In this document: positions 9,105 to 10,363 of the stretch, one piece after another | How positions within the stretch are numbered: position 1 is the stretch's first letter | Layout: every line of letters starts with the position of its first letter | Origin: Conidiobolus incongruus B7586 | Lineage: Eukaryota; Entomophthoromycota; Entomophthoromycetes; Entomophthorales; Conidiobolaceae | Length of the DNA stretch: 10,363 bases | Direction: 5' to 3' | Assembly: GCA_000697335.1 (NCBI GenBank) | Contig: JNEM01011962.1 | Location: 1 to 10,363, forward strand | Program-made: the position numbers and the translations under genes | Notes under the pieces: model-generated | What the model was told of the DNA's origin: nothing | The model's database searches: none | What the model saw: only the letters and a program-made list of their open reading frames with translations

Positions 9105-10363
9105 ATATTTTTAGAATAAATATATAATTTTTTTTAAAATATTACATTATAATTTAAATAATAAGAATTTTTTGCAATTGAAAAAATAAGCATTTTTATA
9201 TATAAAAAGTCAAAATAAATATATAATATAAAATGAATTATTTCTTTTATTACTTAAAACCTTTTGTTATTTTTTGGCAAAGTTCTAATATTTAAAAATC
9301 ATTTCTTTTAATCAAGGACTAGAATTTGATATCTCACAAAATAATTCAATTTTTTGTAAAAATCTTTTTTGTAAGCTGGTTTTTGAATTGCCAAAAACAA
9401 TTATAATCACATTTGTTATAATCTAAGGAATATATTAGATATGGTAGTTTATTCCAGCTATTTTTGATTAGAAATTTTTTTATAATTTTAGTTTTATATT
9501 CTTTGGAATTATTATGCAAAATAATAAGTCTTCTTAAATTATATTGAGAATAATAATTAAAAATAATTTTATTTATAAAAGAAATATAAACTTACAATTA
9601 GTTAATTTTTTTCAAAAAATAAATAAAAATATTATATAATTATATAATTTATTGCAAAGATTAATATTTATTTATCAATATACTATTTATTTAAAAAAAT
9701 TTATAAAAAGGGTTGATTTAGCTTAATCTAACACCTTAATTAATATTTTAGTAAAGAATTATATAAAATTACTTAAGATTAATTAATTATAATAATTTGT
9801 TATAAAAGTTTTGGTCTTTAGTTATACCTTATTAAGTTTTGTTTAATAATAGCTATTTTAGCTTTTTATCAACTTTAGTTATATTATAAGATATCTATTT
9901 TATTTTATTATTAATTTTAATCTAAGCTTTAAATTATATAAAATATATATATGAGTAATATTTTAATACTTTAATATATCCTTAGCTAAAATAAAAAGAT
10001 AATTTTCAATTTAGTTTTTTATTTTAATAATAATTAAAAAGTTATAGTTAGAATTAATTATTTAAATTTTGATAAGTTTTAAATAGTTTTTTTTTAGTTT
10101 TAAAATAATTTACCTAGAAATAAATTGTTAATTTAGATAATATTTTATTATCAAGAGTTGCTTATAAATTTTAAATAATTTTAAACAGTTTATGGCTTAG
10201 TTTTACTAAAATTTAAATAAAAGACTTTTAATAATGACTATCTAGTTTAAGTATAATTAAATTAAATAATCAAATTTAAAAAATAATTTTTCAAATTAAT
10301 ATTAATATAGGTTTAATAATTGAAAAACTAAAAAATTATCTTTATTTTAATTTTATAATAATA
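9105..10363 (-). mobile_element. Decayed mariner DNA transposon, copy C, cut by the window end
   Basis: It is homologous to copy B along its whole visible length, including an identical 39-base run in the HDN region (about 7616-7654 against 9514-9552) and the shared box at 10243-10266. The left flank near 9120-9185 aligns with 7215-7280 of copy B. The right terminus lies at or beyond the end of the window: the last 60 bases still align with the right flank of copy B. Confidence 0.7.
9233..10260 (-). pseudogene. Mariner transposase relic, copy C
   Basis: The part at about 9380-9560 translates on the minus strand as YSQYNLRRLIILHNN, then KFLIKNSWNKLPYLIYSLD and KCDYNCF. The second catalytic Asp has become Asn (codon 9511-9513), while the third is kept (GAT, codon 9406-9408). 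At the first catalytic position, around 9784, the aligned codon also reads Asn, followed by a stop where copy B has Glu. Stops and short length changes are frequent elsewhere. The losses differ from those in copy B, so the two copies decayed separately after they arose. Confidence 0.7.

Noticed and set aside
1-10363. CRISPR arrays, bacterial operons or phage genes
   Set aside because: There are no regularly spaced repeats and no clustered prokaryotic genes with ribosome binding sites. The content is eukaryotic.

Overview
The window is very A+T-rich nuclear-type DNA (by eye about four-fifths A+T) with one intact protein-coding gene, an intronless seven-transmembrane receptor on the minus strand. 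The receptor resembles the rhodopsin-like (family A) GPCR-like proteins that are numerous in arbuscular mycorrhizal fungi. Together with the base composition and the old mariner copies, this suggests a Glomeromycotina-like (Rhizophagus/Glomus type) fungal genome. That placement is an inference; another A+T-rich early-diverging fungus or protist is possible.

Layout. At 43-290 a purine-rich, less A+T-rich block carries small hairpins and splice-like edges and has no recognised identity. At about 950-2240 lies a badly decayed mariner copy (copy A). From 2240 to 5053 there is no recognisable gene; this stretch holds a weakly gene-like but unreadable segment (2520-3560), an inverted repeat (3374-3469) and an (AT)12 microsatellite. 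The receptor gene occupies 5054-6007. At 6615-6878 sits an isolated LTR of a Ty3/Gypsy-like retroelement, read on the minus strand, with a possible primer-binding-site remnant beside it. Two further mariner copies, B (about 7200-8590) and C (about 9105 to the window end), lie in direct orientation about 1.9 kb apart.

The three mariner copies are one family, all pointing the same way. Transposase parts are readable in B: an N-terminal helix-turn-helix region, an ID-E box, an HDN box and the SxD-xxx-xx-Y box with D34D spacing. B and C have lost different catalytic aspartates. The losses look like G:C to A:T changes on both strands, as expected from deamination of methylated cytosine or a RIP-like process.

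The genes do not form an operon or pathway. The picture is one selected receptor gene, the least A+T-biased coding stretch, inside a graveyard of old DNA transposons and one LTR fragment. I found no tRNA, rRNA, CRISPR array or convincing new multi-gene system.
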